This document shows positions 1 to 6,123 of a DNA stretch of 11,113 nucleotides, in pieces (positions within the stretch are counted from its first letter, which is position 1; each line of letters opens with the position of its first letter). The stretch is from Deltaproteobacteria bacterium (GTDB taxonomy: Bacteria; Desulfobacterota; Desulfobacteria; Desulfobacterales; JAABPS01), in NCBI GenBank assembly GCA_019309685.1, contig JAFDFT010000139.1, positions 1 to 11,113 on the forward strand, in the 5' to 3' direction. A program made the translations under genes and the position numbers. The notes under the pieces were generated by a model that worked only from the letters and a program-made list of their open reading frames with translations, was not told where the DNA came from and did no database searches.

Positions 1-261
1 GACAGCTATTACTCATCATGGACAACCCGTCCGGACAAGGAAATACTCGACAAGATGATTTTAGAGCAAAAGAGTGAGCCTGACAGGGCTAAACGGTTAG
101 CGCTTATAAAAAAGGTGTATGCTCAGATGAGGACGGAACCGGGAGGGAATATATTATTCGGTTTGAACATGATATACGCCATGAGGGACAGGATTGATTA
201 TGTGTATCCAAAAAGTGAAGGATTTCCGTTTCACCTGCAAAGGATTAAGATAGTTAAATAA
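1..261 (+). CDS. ABC transporter solute-binding protein, family 5 (C-terminal fragment)
   Basis: The frame is open from base 1 to the TAA at 259-261, giving the last 86 residues of a protein that begins before the window. The segment reads like the C-terminus of periplasmic family 5 (DppA/OppA/NikA-type) solute-binding proteins. It has a helix with R-P-D-K-E-I-L-D-K, a basic helix around K-R-L-A-L-I-K-K-V-Y-A-Q-M that follows the family pattern of late 'LIKEAQ'-type helices, and then a short strand with A-M-R-D-R-I-D-Y-V and a terminal Q-R-I-K-I-V-K. Such proteins deliver peptides, nickel or other small solutes to an ABC importer in the cytoplasmic membrane. The permease and ATPase genes are not in the window. 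A hairpin terminator lies 60 bases downstream, so this is the last gene of its transcript. Only the C-terminus is visible, so the substrate is unknown; the family call is fairly good but not certain. Confidence 0.7.
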   Translation, partial: DSYYSSWTTRPDKEILDKMILEQKSEPDRAKRLALIKKVYAQMRTEPGGNILFGLNMIYAMRDRIDYVYPKSEGFPFHLQRIKIVK

Positions 262-321
262 ATCAACAGGGTATCTTCTGTTGGTTCGAAGAAAGCCTGT
301 AGTTAAAATACCGGCGTAGCC

Positions 322-358
322 AAATGGGTGGAAGGTAAAATACTTTCCACCCATTTTT
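322..358. terminator. Rho-independent terminator after the solute-binding protein gene
   Basis: A perfect 12-bp inverted repeat (322-333 with 345-356, arms aaatgggtggaa and ttccacccattt) encloses an 11-base loop and runs into a T tract (354-358). The A run at the 5' foot means it could also act on the opposite strand. It lies 60 bases after the stop of the upstream gene and separates it from the acyl-CoA dehydrogenase cluster. Confidence 0.85.
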
Positions 359-591
359 GTTTCTCTTTCTTTTTTTTACTATCGCATTGTTAACATTTCA
401 CAGGACGATCACCTATTCAACCAAAGCGTTAAAAGTTTAATTTTTCTCCAGTATAGTTGAAGAAGACCCAAAAATATTTACTTGTTTATTGTGGATAACC
501 GGATTATCTTACACATGTAAATGTCTGTCATTTGAGGTGAAAATAAATAAAATAAAAACGAATACCATATAAGAAAAATGAAGGAGGCGCC
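359..591. other. Leader region upstream of the acyl-CoA dehydrogenase cluster
   Basis: AT-rich, gene-free stretch between the terminator and the first gene of the cluster. It holds a candidate sigma-70-like promoter and an overlapping small palindrome (listed separately). The far end carries a strong Shine-Dalgarno aaggagg at 581-587, four bases before the ATG at 592. No RNA gene or conserved leader structure was recognised. Confidence 0.5.
482..520 (+). promoter_or_regulatory. Candidate promoter with overlapping palindromic operator
   Basis: A weak sigma-70-like pair is visible: ttgttt at 482-487, a 17-base spacer, and tatctt at 505-510. A 12-base palindrome ttaca-ca-tgtaa sits at 509-520, across the expected transcription start. 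A second near-palindrome, gataa-ccgga-ttatc, lies in the spacer (494-508). Placement fits a repressor site controlling the acyl-CoA dehydrogenase cluster. In an AT-rich leader such matches can arise by chance, and no regulator gene is in the window, so this is tentative. Confidence 0.3.
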
Positions 592-1740
592 ATGACCGTA
601 GGATTTGATTTGACTGAAAGCCAGATTGCTTTGAGAGATGAAATCAGAGAATTTGCAGATAAAAGGATTCGTCCTCTGGGTCCTGAAATGGAGCGCAGGA
701 AAGAATTTGATAAGGAACTTGCATCTGAAATCACCCGCAATGTTAGCTCCTACTGGATTCCCAAGGAGTATGGCGGTAAAGGGGCTGAGAGCATCGTCGA
801 TCTCTGCCTGATTGCCGAAGAGATTGGAGCGGCCTACGGCAGCTGCCTTACCATTTTCGAAGTCGGCGGTCTCGCATCGGTACCCATTGTGAAAGGGGGG
901 ACAGAAGAACAGAAACACCGCTTTCTTGAGCCCTTTTGCCGGGGAGAGTATTTCTTTGCATTTGGATTGACGGATAGCGGCGGTCCAGGTTCCGATCCGG
1001 TCGGGTCGATCAAAACTGAAGCCAAAAGAGACGGAGACAATTGGATATTGAATGGAACAAAGCGCCTCATCTCCAATGTGGACCTGGCCTCACACATTCT
1101 TGTCTTTGCCTACACGGATCGAAGTAAGGGAGCGAAAGGCATCAGCGCTTTTCTGGTTCCGGTGGACGCCAAAGGTTTCCATATTACTGAGAAACAGCAC
1201 GGGCATGGGCTTAACGCGCATGATGTGGAAATTCTTGATTTTAAAGATTGTGTGTTACCCAACGACTATTTGATCGGAGAAGAAGGACTGGGATTTGTCT
1301 ATTCCATGAAGGGCCTGGATAAGACGCGCCTTTGCCTTGCCGCAGGCGTTATCGGTATCGCCAGAGAAGCATTAAAAATCGGCGTAGAATTTGTGAAAAA
1401 CAGAATAGTCTTCGGCGAGCCCCTAACTACAAAACAGGCAATGACACATCCCCTGATAGAACTTTCTACGCGGATCGAGGCAGGGCGGTTTCTTGCCTGG
1501 CGTGCGGCATGTCTTGAAGATAAGGGCATCAGGCATAGTGCTGAGACATCCCAGGCGAAGTGGTTCTGCGCGGAAACAGCCGTTGATACCTGCTTAAAGG
1601 TAATCAGGATGATGAGCGGAAGTGCATGGGATAATGATCAACTTAACTCCATGCTGCACGACGCCATTACCTTCACAAACGCCCAGGGTTCTGCTGAGAT
1701 CCACAAGCTGATTATGAGCAGAACGCTTTTTGATCTTTAG
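592..1740 (+). CDS. Acyl-CoA dehydrogenase family flavoprotein
   Basis: A 382-residue protein, the usual length for soluble FAD acyl-CoA dehydrogenases, which oxidise an acyl-CoA to the enoyl-CoA and pass electrons to electron-transfer flavoprotein. The N-terminal helical domain is about residues 1-120. The middle beta domain starts near 121 with the flavin-site motif F-G-L-T-D-S-G-G-P-G-S-D (124-135) and the N-G-T-K-R-L-I-S-N segment (154-162). The C-terminal helical domain has the R-I-V-F-G-E-P-L-T-T-K-Q signature (271-282) and the terminal A-E-I-H-K-L-I-M-S-R. The position that is the catalytic Glu in MCAD-type enzymes (Y-E-G-T) reads A-Q-G-S, with Gln-365. The alternative Glu of isovaleryl/long-chain enzymes (L-D-x-E-R) reads L-D-K-T-R. 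A Glu at 90 lines up with a pocket residue of MCAD. The enzyme may therefore use a non-standard base or act on an unusual substrate. Start chosen by the aaggagg site at 581-587. It is the first gene of the cluster and ends in TAG. Confidence 0.93.
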   Translation: MTVGFDLTESQIALRDEIREFADKRIRPLGPEMERRKEFDKELASEITRNVSSYWIPKEYGGKGAESIVDLCLIAEEIGAAYGSCLTIFEVGGLASVPIVKGGTEEQKHRFLEPFCRGEYFFAFGLTDSGGPGSDPVGSIKTEAKRDGDNWILNGTKRLISNVDLASHILVFAYTDRSKGAKGISAFLVPVDAKGFHITEKQHGHGLNAHDVEILDFKDCVLPNDYLIGEEGLGFVYSMKGLDKTRLCLAAGVIGIAREALKIGVEFVKNRIVFGEPLTTKQAMTHPLIELSTRIEAGRFLAWRAACLEDKGIRHSAETSQAKWFCAETAVDTCLKVIRMMSGSAWDNDQLNSMLHDAITFTNAQGSAEIHKLIMSRTLFDL

Positions 1741-1768
1741 AAAAAATTAAAAAATAGAGGTAAAATTT

Positions 1769-2545
1769 ATGGGCTATAAAACCATACGCGTAGAAAAATC
1801 AGACGGAATTGAGAAAATCATCCTGAACATTCCTGAGAAGCTGAATGCTCTTGATCTTGTGATGCGGGAGGAGCTGAAGGAGGAGTTCGCAAATATCGGC
1901 ACGGATGAGGATGTCCGCGTTGTTGTTATGACAGGTGCGGGAAAGGCTTTCTGCTCAGGAGGAGATATAAAGACAATGGGGGATGTCTCTACTCCAAAGG
2001 GCAGGGACAGGCTCAAGAATGTACAGAAACTCATAAAGCTTATGGTGGAGTTGGAAAAGCCCATCATTTCCGGGGTAAATGGTGCAGCTACTGGCGCGGG
2101 ATTTCACATGGCTTTAGCCAGTGACATCATTATTGCTTCTGAGAAGGCAAAGTTTGCCGAGTCCTTTGTCAAGATAGGCCTTATTCCGGATATGGGAGGC
2201 CTTTATTTCCTTCCCCTTCGCGTGGGCGTGCATAAGGCAAAGGAGTTGATGTTTACCGGAAGAATGATCCTGGCTGATGAAGCGGCTTCTTTGGGGATCG
2301 TTAATAAGACCGTGCCCCATGAACAACTCGACGAAGAAGTAATGCAGCTTGCCCGAAGTCTTGCTGAGGGGCCGGGAAGAAGTTATGCCATGATAAAAAG
2401 CGCGCTGAACAACTTTCCGGCAAGTCTTCAGACTATGCTCGAAATCGAAGCAAATCTTCAAGCTGTATCTTTTTCCACAAAGGATTTTAAGGAAGGGTAT
2501 CAGGCATTTGTGGAAAAGAGAAAACCTGTCTTTACTGGAGAATAA
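1769..2545 (+). CDS. Crotonase-fold enoyl-CoA hydratase/isomerase family protein
   Basis: A 258-residue crotonase-superfamily protein. The oxyanion-hole elements are clear: A-F-C-S-G-G-D-I (60-67) and N-G-A-A-T-G-A-G-F (104-112), followed by A-S-D-I-I-I-A and I-G-L-I-P-D-M-G-G (136-144). Aligned by eye to rat enoyl-CoA hydratase, the two catalytic glutamates (E144, E164) are His-113 and Phe-133 here. Asp-141 in the I-P-D-x-G-G motif matches the acidic residue used by PaaG-type and delta3,delta2-enoyl-CoA isomerases. An isomerase-like proton shuffle is therefore more likely than simple hydration, although the family is catalytically diverse (dehalogenases and others share the fold). It starts 28 bases after the dehydrogenase stop with agagg at 1756-1760, and its stop is two bases from the next ATG, so it is surely co-transcribed. 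Confidence 0.92.
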   Translation: MGYKTIRVEKSDGIEKIILNIPEKLNALDLVMREELKEEFANIGTDEDVRVVVMTGAGKAFCSGGDIKTMGDVSTPKGRDRLKNVQKLIKLMVELEKPIISGVNGAATGAGFHMALASDIIIASEKAKFAESFVKIGLIPDMGGLYFLPLRVGVHKAKELMFTGRMILADEAASLGIVNKTVPHEQLDEEVMQLARSLAEGPGRSYAMIKSALNNFPASLQTMLEIEANLQAVSFSTKDFKEGYQAFVEKRKPVFTGE

Positions 2546-2547
2546 GC

Positions 2548-2877
2548 ATGGATTTTGAGTATTCGGAGGAAGAGAAACAATTCAGACAAACCCTGGATGA
2601 CTTTTTTGAGAAAGAAAAAGACCTTGCCGAAGGGACGAAAAAAGAATGGAATTCCAGCATGGGTTTACAGGCAGGAAAAGAGATCTCAATGGCCAAGGCC
2701 CGATCCAGCGATGCTTCACGCAGGATTTGTCTGCTGGGTGTTAAGGTTCATGGCGGGATCGGTATTATTGATGAATATGACATGCAGCTTTATTTCAGAC
2801 GCGGCAAAGCAATGGAACTGGCATTCGGGGATGGTGATTTTCATAGGGAAATTGTGGCCGCAGAGCTGGGACTGTGA
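2548..2877 (+). pseudogene. Acyl-CoA dehydrogenase remnant with large in-frame internal deletion
   Basis: A 109-codon frame that joins the two ends of an acyl-CoA dehydrogenase of normal length about 380. Residues 1-39 are a typical N-terminus (M-D-F-E-Y-S-E-E-E-K-Q-F-R onward, then K-E-W-N-S-S-M-G). From about residue 44 the sequence is a typical C-terminus: I-S-M-A-K-A, V-H-G-G-I-G (67-72), D-M-Q-L-Y-F-R-R (78-85), G-D-G-D-F-H-R-E-I-V-A (94-104) and the ending E-L-G-L. The whole FAD and substrate-binding core between them, roughly 270 residues, is absent, yet the frame is kept. It cannot be an active dehydrogenase. It starts two bases after the hydratase stop and ends 23 bases before the SDR start, so the operon spacing survives. 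An assembly collapse is the main alternative. A retained small protein with a new role is possible but unsupported. Confidence 0.8.
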
Positions 2878-2900
2878 AGAAACTATTTTGAGAGGCGGAA

Positions 2901-3638
2901 ATGAAACTAAAAGATAAATCAATCGTTATCACCGGATCAAGCCGGGGAATGGGGCGTCTGATAGCCTGTGATATGGCCAAAGCCGGTGCTTCAATAGTCA
3001 TTAACGGTACGACACCGGAAGTGGTGGACCGGGTAGTAGAAGAGATCCAAAAAGATGGAGGTACTGCCGTTTCCTGCTATGAATCGGTCGCAAGAATGGA
3101 AGGCGGAAAAGCCATTGTCCAGACTGCCATCGATCATTTTGGGAAAATAGATGTGCTTGTCAACAACGCGGCCATTACCCGGGATCGAAGTGTAGCAAAG
3201 ATGACAGAAGAAGAGTGGGATGATGTGATCGCCGTGGACCTGAAAGGTGTTTTCACCTGTACGAAGGCGGCTATCCCCCATATGATCGAACAAAAATACG
3301 GCCGTATCATCAATGTCACATCAGTCGCCGGTATCGCGGGAAATGTGGGACAGGCAAACTACAGCGCCGCCAAAGCGGGAGTCATTGCTTTTACCAAGAC
3401 CTGCGCCAAGGAATTGGGGAAACACAATATTACAGTAAACGCCATCGGGCCTTCTCATAAAACCCGGATATACGATAACGTCCCGGAAGAGGTTTTTAAA
3501 AAGATCCTGGCAGCCAGATCTCTGCGAAGGATGTCGGAACCCCGGGAGATTCCTCCGGCCTTTATCTTTCTGGCGTCCGATGATGCCAGTTTTATTACCG
3601 GGCAAATACTGGGAGTCGACGGCGGTCTTTCCTTATAG
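2901..3638 (+). CDS. Short-chain dehydrogenase/reductase (FabG-like)
   Basis: A 245-residue classical SDR, the normal family length. The Rossmann nucleotide motif T-G-S-S-R-G-M-G is at 11-18, N-N-A-A at 88-91, the catalytic serine at 141 (N-V-T-S), and Y-S-A-A-K at 154-158 with Tyr-154 and Lys-158. The C-terminus has the usual G-Q-I-L-G-V-D-G-G. No Asp or Glu ends the second beta strand (S-I-V-I-N-G-T), and Arg-15 lies in the glycine loop; both are more usual for NADP(H) than NAD, though this is only a hint. In this setting it would oxidise a 3-hydroxyacyl-CoA or reduce a 3-oxoacyl thioester. The helix-4 Asn common in the SDR tetrad reads Asp-113 (V-D-L-K-G). An agaggcgga site at 2891-2899 sets the start, although the spacing to ATG is short. 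It is the last gene of the first cluster and ends in TAG. Confidence 0.93.
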   Translation: MKLKDKSIVITGSSRGMGRLIACDMAKAGASIVINGTTPEVVDRVVEEIQKDGGTAVSCYESVARMEGGKAIVQTAIDHFGKIDVLVNNAAITRDRSVAKMTEEEWDDVIAVDLKGVFTCTKAAIPHMIEQKYGRIINVTSVAGIAGNVGQANYSAAKAGVIAFTKTCAKELGKHNITVNAIGPSHKTRIYDNVPEEVFKKILAARSLRRMSEPREIPPAFIFLASDDASFITGQILGVDGGLSL

Positions 3639-3762
3639 CAGGGTTCGGAACGAGTTGGCCAACAACTATAGAGCGGATATAAACATACATCCCGATTGAG
3701 TATTTTTACCCACTTGGGATATGACATTCTGAGATTTTTAAAAAATGCTGATTTTTGCCTGT

Positions 3763-3793
3763 CCCGTTAAATCCGTTTTTTTATTTAACCGGG
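3763..3793. repeat. Bulged stem-loop downstream of the SDR gene
   Basis: Arms cccgttaaat (3763-3772) and atttaac-c-ggg (3783-3793) pair over ten positions with one bulged C (3790). The loop holds a run of seven T. It lacks a T tract after the stem, so it is not a standard terminator, although it is the best candidate for ending the first cluster's transcript. Confidence 0.4.
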
Positions 3794-3826
3794 GTTCAAG
3801 TTCAAGGAAAGCAATAATTTTAACCA

Positions 3827-3854
3827 CCCCGTACGATCTTCCAGATCTACGGGG
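3827..3854. repeat. Long near-perfect hairpin
   Basis: Arms ccccgta (3827-3833) plus gatct (3835-3839) pair with agatc (3843-3847) plus tacgggg (3848-3854). This makes a 12-bp stem with a single bulged C at 3834 and a 3-base loop. It resembles the GC-rich intergenic hairpins scattered through many deltaproteobacterial genomes. It has no T tract. Its role could be transcript stabilisation or a mobile repeat (REP/MITE-like) relic. Confidence 0.6.
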
Positions 3855-3885
3855 CAGGCATCCATGCATTGAGTATTTTGAGGAT

Positions 3886-3936
3886 TAATCCGCCAAAGTT
3901 CGGTGGCGGATTACAATTTGAGCCCGCCAAAGGCGG
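3886..3936. repeat. Tandem ccgcc/ggcgg hairpins
   Basis: Two adjacent stem-loops share the ccgcc/ggcgg core. The first pairs taatccgcca (3886-3895) with tggcggatta (3904-3913), a perfect 10-bp stem with an 8-base loop. The second pairs ccgcc (3924-3928) with ggcgg (3932-3936) around aaa. The shared core suggests duplicated copies of a small palindromic intergenic element. Confidence 0.6.
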
Positions 3937-4008
3937 ATGTTCCACCTGACACAGAAATTGGGCAAAAAGTGGGATTTTGCAAAGGTCTCATTCTAAAGGA
4001 GGTTCACT

Positions 4009-5553
4009 ATGGTATGGCAACCGGAACTCGATGAGCTCAACCAGCGCAAAAAAATGGCAGAAAAAATGGGAGGGCAGGTTGGAATCGATGTCCAGCATCA
4101 ACGGGGTAAACTCACCATCCGGGAGCGGATAGATTTATTGGCGGACAAGGGATCGTTTCAGGAGATCGGCCTGCTGGCCGGCGCGGCAACTTATGAAGAC
4201 GATATACTCGTTGATGTGAGACCGTCCAACACGGTTGTCGGTCTATGTGCCCTGAACGGGCGAAAAGTGGTGCTCAATGGCGGGGCTTTTACTGTGCGGG
4301 GCGGTGCCGCGGATGCGACAATTGGCAATAAACAAGGTCACGCACAGAACATGGCTATGAACTGGCGGCTGCCCTACGTTCGGCTTCTGGATGCCACTGG
4401 AGGGAGTGTAAAAACATTCGAACAGATAGGCCGGACATACATTCCCACCAATCCGGTAACGCCGAACACGGCCCCGGTTGTATCGGCCGCTCTCGGCTCG
4501 GTTGCCGGGCTTCCGGCTGTGGACGCCTGCCTTGCTCATTTCAATCTGATGGTTAAGGGGATCAGTCAGCTTTTTCCCGGGGGACCGCCGGTGGTAAAGG
4601 CTGCTTTGGGGCTCGATATTACCAAGGAAGAGCTGGGTGATGAACGCAGCCAGGTCTTTCAGGGCGGCGTGGTTGACAATCTGGCTGACAACGAAGAAGA
4701 AGCGTTTGATATGATCAAGCGGTTTCTCAGCTATCTGCCCGATAATGTCTGGCAGATGCCGTGGCAGATGCCGCCTCGCGTGGAGACCAATGATGATCCC
4801 AGCCGAAGGGAGGAAAACCTTATCTCTATCATACCCCGGGAGAAACGAAAGGGCTACAATCCCCATGCGGTTCTTGATGCCATTCTGGACAAAGATTCAT
4901 TTTTTGAGATTACGCCCCATTATGGGCGCTCACGAATCCTCGGATTCGCCCGCATAAATGGTTATTCAGTAGGCGTCATGATCAACAACCCCAATTTTTT
5001 AGGGGGATCTACGGATGTGGCTGCAGGCACCAAGATTATCCGATTTTTACAGTTGTGCGATACCTTTCATCTGCCTATGATCTATTTTGCCGATGAGCCG
5101 GGGTTCATGGTGGGTCCGGAGCAGCAGAAACTAGGGATCGTCAGGGCCGGCGCAAAACTGGTTTGCGCGACAATGCGAACACGAATGCCATGGATTTCCA
5201 TCATTATACGTCAATTGTATGGTGTTGCAGGCCAGTGCCATGCTCGCCCAGGCGGGATGTTTAAACGGGTGGCCTGGCCTTCTGCAAACTGGGGGTCCAT
5301 GCACATTTCAGGCGGTGTATCTGCCGCGTATCGGCGGGTTATTGCCGAATCCGATGATCCTGCAGCTAAACAAAAAGAGATCGAACACAAGCTTGACGCG
5401 CTGGCCTCTCCTTTCCGAACTGCTGAGGCGTTTAATATCGAAGAGATCATGGATCCCAGGGATACACGGCCCATGGTCTGTGAATTTGTAGACATGGCTC
5501 AAGCAGTATTAAAAACACAGCTTGGCCCGAGCCCCGTACCATACATGCCCTGA
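4009..5553 (+). CDS. Acyl-CoA carboxylase carboxyltransferase subunit (PccB/MmdA-like)
   Basis: A 514-residue protein of the biotin-dependent carboxyltransferase family (propionyl-CoA carboxylase beta, methylmalonyl-CoA decarboxylase alpha, acetyl-CoA carboxyltransferase). These subunits move a carboxyl group between carboxybiotin and an acyl-CoA alpha carbon. The N-terminal half begins with the family motif around L-T-I-R-E-R-I (35-41) and G-S-F-Q-E-I-G (48-54), then F-N-L-M-V-K-G-I-S-Q-L-F (178-189) and G-P-P-V-V-K-A-A-L-G (192-201). The C-terminal half has D-E-P-G-F-M-V-G (362-369), G-I-V-R-A-G-A-K-L (376-384), Y-G-V-A-G (404-408) and the A-W-P-S-A-N-W-G-S segment (422-430). It ends with D-P-R-D-T-R (482-487). 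No biotin carboxylase or biotin-carrier gene lies in the window, so partners must be elsewhere, and the acyl-CoA preference cannot be read from sequence. The taaaggaggt site at 3994-4003 supports the start. It is clearly more GC-rich than the genes after it. Confidence 0.9.
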   Translation: MVWQPELDELNQRKKMAEKMGGQVGIDVQHQRGKLTIRERIDLLADKGSFQEIGLLAGAATYEDDILVDVRPSNTVVGLCALNGRKVVLNGGAFTVRGGAADATIGNKQGHAQNMAMNWRLPYVRLLDATGGSVKTFEQIGRTYIPTNPVTPNTAPVVSAALGSVAGLPAVDACLAHFNLMVKGISQLFPGGPPVVKAALGLDITKEELGDERSQVFQGGVVDNLADNEEEAFDMIKRFLSYLPDNVWQMPWQMPPRVETNDDPSRREENLISIIPREKRKGYNPHAVLDAILDKDSFFEITPHYGRSRILGFARINGYSVGVMINNPNFLGGSTDVAAGTKIIRFLQLCDTFHLPMIYFADEPGFMVGPEQQKLGIVRAGAKLVCATMRTRMPWISIIIRQLYGVAGQCHARPGGMFKRVAWPSANWGSMHISGGVSAAYRRVIAESDDPAAKQKEIEHKLDALASPFRTAEAFNIEEIMDPRDTRPMVCEFVDMAQAVLKTQLGPSPVPYMP

Positions 5554-5604
5554 TATTCGGGATGATCTTTTCAATAAAAAAATCCTAATTACCTTGGAGA
5601 AATG

Positions 5605-6084
5605 ATGACAGATTCAATAAGTCAATATCCAAAAGAACTGATTACTTTCGAACGCGTCACTGAGGATTAGAAAGATACCACAAAGCTGATTACGGTTGTT
5701 CATAATGAATATGAAGAAGCAGCCGTAAATGTCGTTATCAATTATCAGGACGCTTTTAATAAACGAGACGCCACTGGCTGTAACGCGTTGATTAACTATC
5801 CTCATGTACGATTAGGCATGATGAATAATAAACTGGTCTTTACTGAAAAGCCGCCTGAGATTACGGAGAAGGCTTTTGACTGGCTGGTGAATGATTATGG
5901 CTGGAATCATAGCTGTTGGGATTACCGAAATGTGGTTCAAAGCTGTGAAAGCAAGGTTCATTGTGCTATACAATTTTCAAGATACAGGTCCGATGGCTCA
6001 AAAATAGGTACATTTCCAAGCTTTTGGGTAATTGCAAACCAGGACGGTCATTGGGGAATTAAAATACGTTCAAGTTTTGCATGA
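5605..6084 (+). pseudogene. SnoaL/NTF2-like protein interrupted by an in-frame TAG
   Basis: The frame from ATG 5605 (ATG 5602 is an alternative) to TGA at 6082-6084 encodes about 159 positions and is broken only by TAG at 5668-5670 (codon 22). After the TAG the sequence is a recognisable SnoaL/NTF2-like fold. It has an N-terminal helix with A-A-V-N-V-V-I-N-Y-Q-D-A-F-N-K-R-D-A, then Y-P-H-V-R-L and W-N-H-S-C-W-D, and the closing strands F-S-R-Y-R-S-D-G-S-K-I-G-T-F and W-G-I-K-I-R-S-S-F-A. The conserved helix lies between the TAG and the first usable downstream starts (TTG 5788, ATG 5818). A restart would lose it, because no ATG, GTG or TTG occurs in frame from 5671 to 5787. A ggaga ribosome site at 5596-5600 supports the upstream start. 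Such proteins are small cone-shaped cytosolic enzymes or binding proteins of unknown ligand. The gene is either a recent nonsense pseudogene or is read through. It sits 39 bases before the synthetase gene, probably in the same operon. Confidence 0.7.
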
Positions 6085-6123
6085 TGAAAAAGAACAGGTT
6101 TTTTAGACTAAGGAGAATGAAGT

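Larger units (their letters stand above)
3639..4008. other. Hairpin-rich intergenic spacer
   Basis: No coding frame was recognised in these 370 bases. They hold a 10-base palindrome gttggccaac (3654-3663), a bulged hairpin (3763-3793), a long hairpin (3827-3854) and a pair of ccgcc-type hairpins (3886-3936). A direct repeat attgagtatttt occurs at 3695-3706 and 3868-3879. The spacer ends in a strong Shine-Dalgarno (taaaggaggt, 3994-4003). It probably separates two transcription units, but no clear T-tailed terminator or good promoter was found. Confidence 0.6.

Noticed and set aside
311..340. A short stretch (gtagccaaatgggt) reminiscent of a tRNA D arm
   Set aside because: No acceptor, anticodon or T arm follows; the bases are the left arm of the terminator hairpin.
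2555..2917. A 120-codon frame overlapping the dehydrogenase remnant in another phase
   Set aside because: It reads the same DNA out of phase; the other frame matches acyl-CoA dehydrogenase termini, and this one matches nothing.
3639..4008. Insertion sequence in the spacer between the SDR and carboxyltransferase genes
   Set aside because: No transposase frame, no matching terminal inverted repeats at the edges, and no target duplication could be seen.
4243..4866. A 207-codon minus-strand frame inside the carboxyltransferase gene
   Set aside because: It is antisense to a clearly conserved protein, with no ribosome site or recognisable motif; it is a by-product of GC-rich codon usage.
5788..6084. 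SnoaL-like protein as a complete 98-residue gene from TTG 5788
   Set aside because: That start drops the conserved first helix and has no ribosome site; the frame clearly continues upstream to the TAG and beyond.
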